A stretch of DNA of 24,892 nt. Origin: JBJXHG01 sp046160865. Lineage in GTDB: Bacteria > Planctomycetota > UBA1135 > GCA-002686595. Made by a program: the position numbers and the translations under genes. Under the pieces are notes generated by a model. That model ran no database searches. It saw only the letters and a list, made by a program, of their open reading frames with translations, and was not told where the DNA came from. The stretch spans positions 1-24,892 of the forward strand of contig JBJXHG010000014.1 of assembly GCA_046160865.1 (NCBI GenBank), read 5' to 3'. The first letter of the stretch is position 1, and the number at the start of each line of letters is the position of its first letter. Positions 24,795 to 24,892 of this stretch are shown piece after piece.

Positions 24795-24892
24795 TTAGCA
24801 GTCCGTGGTGAAAGTGCTTCGAGCGCGAAAGTGGCCCGTTCGCGTCAGAACAAGGAGCGAGACCGCAGGCGAATCGTCGAGATTCGCCGAGG
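24793..24892 (+). repeat. Dispersed repeat family A, copy 2 (cut by window end)
   Basis: This copy matches 231-330 over 100 ungapped positions with 11 differences and ends at the window edge. The 8-bp stem GGCGAATC/GATTCGCC (24868-24875, 24881-24888) is unchanged while its loop differs. The right arm seen in copy 1 would lie beyond the window. It begins within the last two bases of the family B terminal repeat, so A and B form a composite. Confidence 0.85.

Noticed and set aside
231..24892. Whole window as one transposon bounded by the family A repeats
   Set aside because: The repeats are in direct orientation, but the genes between them are housekeeping and envelope genes with no transposase or integrase, and base composition looks uniform. 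They are more simply two copies of an interspersed repeat.
1..24892. tRNA or rRNA genes
   Set aside because: I looked for T-arm GGTTCGA-type sequences with a matching acceptor stem and conserved rRNA stretches on both strands and saw none that could be supported.

Overview
The window is very G+C-rich DNA, dominated by GCGC/CGCG tracts, with 17 well-supported protein genes, no tRNA or rRNA, and several long palindromic intergenic repeats. I infer a member of the Planctomycetota. The main clue is the secreted protein at 9870-10967, whose C-terminal half carries a Cys-rich module (CFGDGTG..CPCGN...GCAN) that I recall mostly from secreted proteins of deep-branching planctomycetes. ECF sigma genes coupled to elaborate regulators, DUF4331 and FecR/carboxypeptidase-regulatory-like proteins fit the same picture. 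No marker gene is present, so the assignment is tentative.

Layout. Positions 1-526 hold a nested palindromic element (23-465). Positions 527-1812 (minus) are an ECF sigma factor and its ChrR-like zinc/cupin anti-sigma factor, overlapping by 4 bp. Diverging from them (2019-4615, plus) are a secreted DUF4331 protein, a 68-residue lipoprotein and a DUF4198 protein. Positions 4620-6634 (minus) are truD and a DUF523-DUF1722 protein, overlapping by 4 bp. A DUF481 outer-membrane beta-barrel gene (6812-7615, plus) diverges from that pair. A GH20-like glycosidase (7641-9413, minus) lies back to back with the Cys-module secreted protein (9870-10967, plus), with 456 bp between them.

From 11072 to 24559 every gene is on the minus strand. 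In transcription order these are: an M48 metalloprotease lipoprotein (24559-23543); an ECF sigma factor (23203-22598) overlapping a membrane-anchored FecR-like regulator with six carboxypeptidase-regulatory-like domains (22601-20070); a TPR protein (19976-19074); a polytopic membrane protein with a C-terminal DUF4332-like domain (18925-17609); and an AddB-like/AddA-like helicase-nuclease pair (17577-11072).

How the genes work together. There are two independent ECF sigma/regulator modules, each translationally coupled by ATGA. One (ChrR type) would sense oxidative or metal-linked signals. The other has a large extracytoplasmic beta-sandwich array as its presumed sensor. The AddAB-like pair should do double-strand break end resection. 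TruD modifies tRNA.

The most unusual content is the repeat DNA. Family A (231-330 and 24793-24892) is 89/100 identical without gaps in copies 24.5 kb apart. Family B (23371-23541 and 24675-24794) consists of long perfect or near-perfect inverted repeats. One B copy touches an A copy at the right edge, and both families carry the core CGTGGTGA. They look like a mobile or structured-RNA palindrome family that no coding feature explains.
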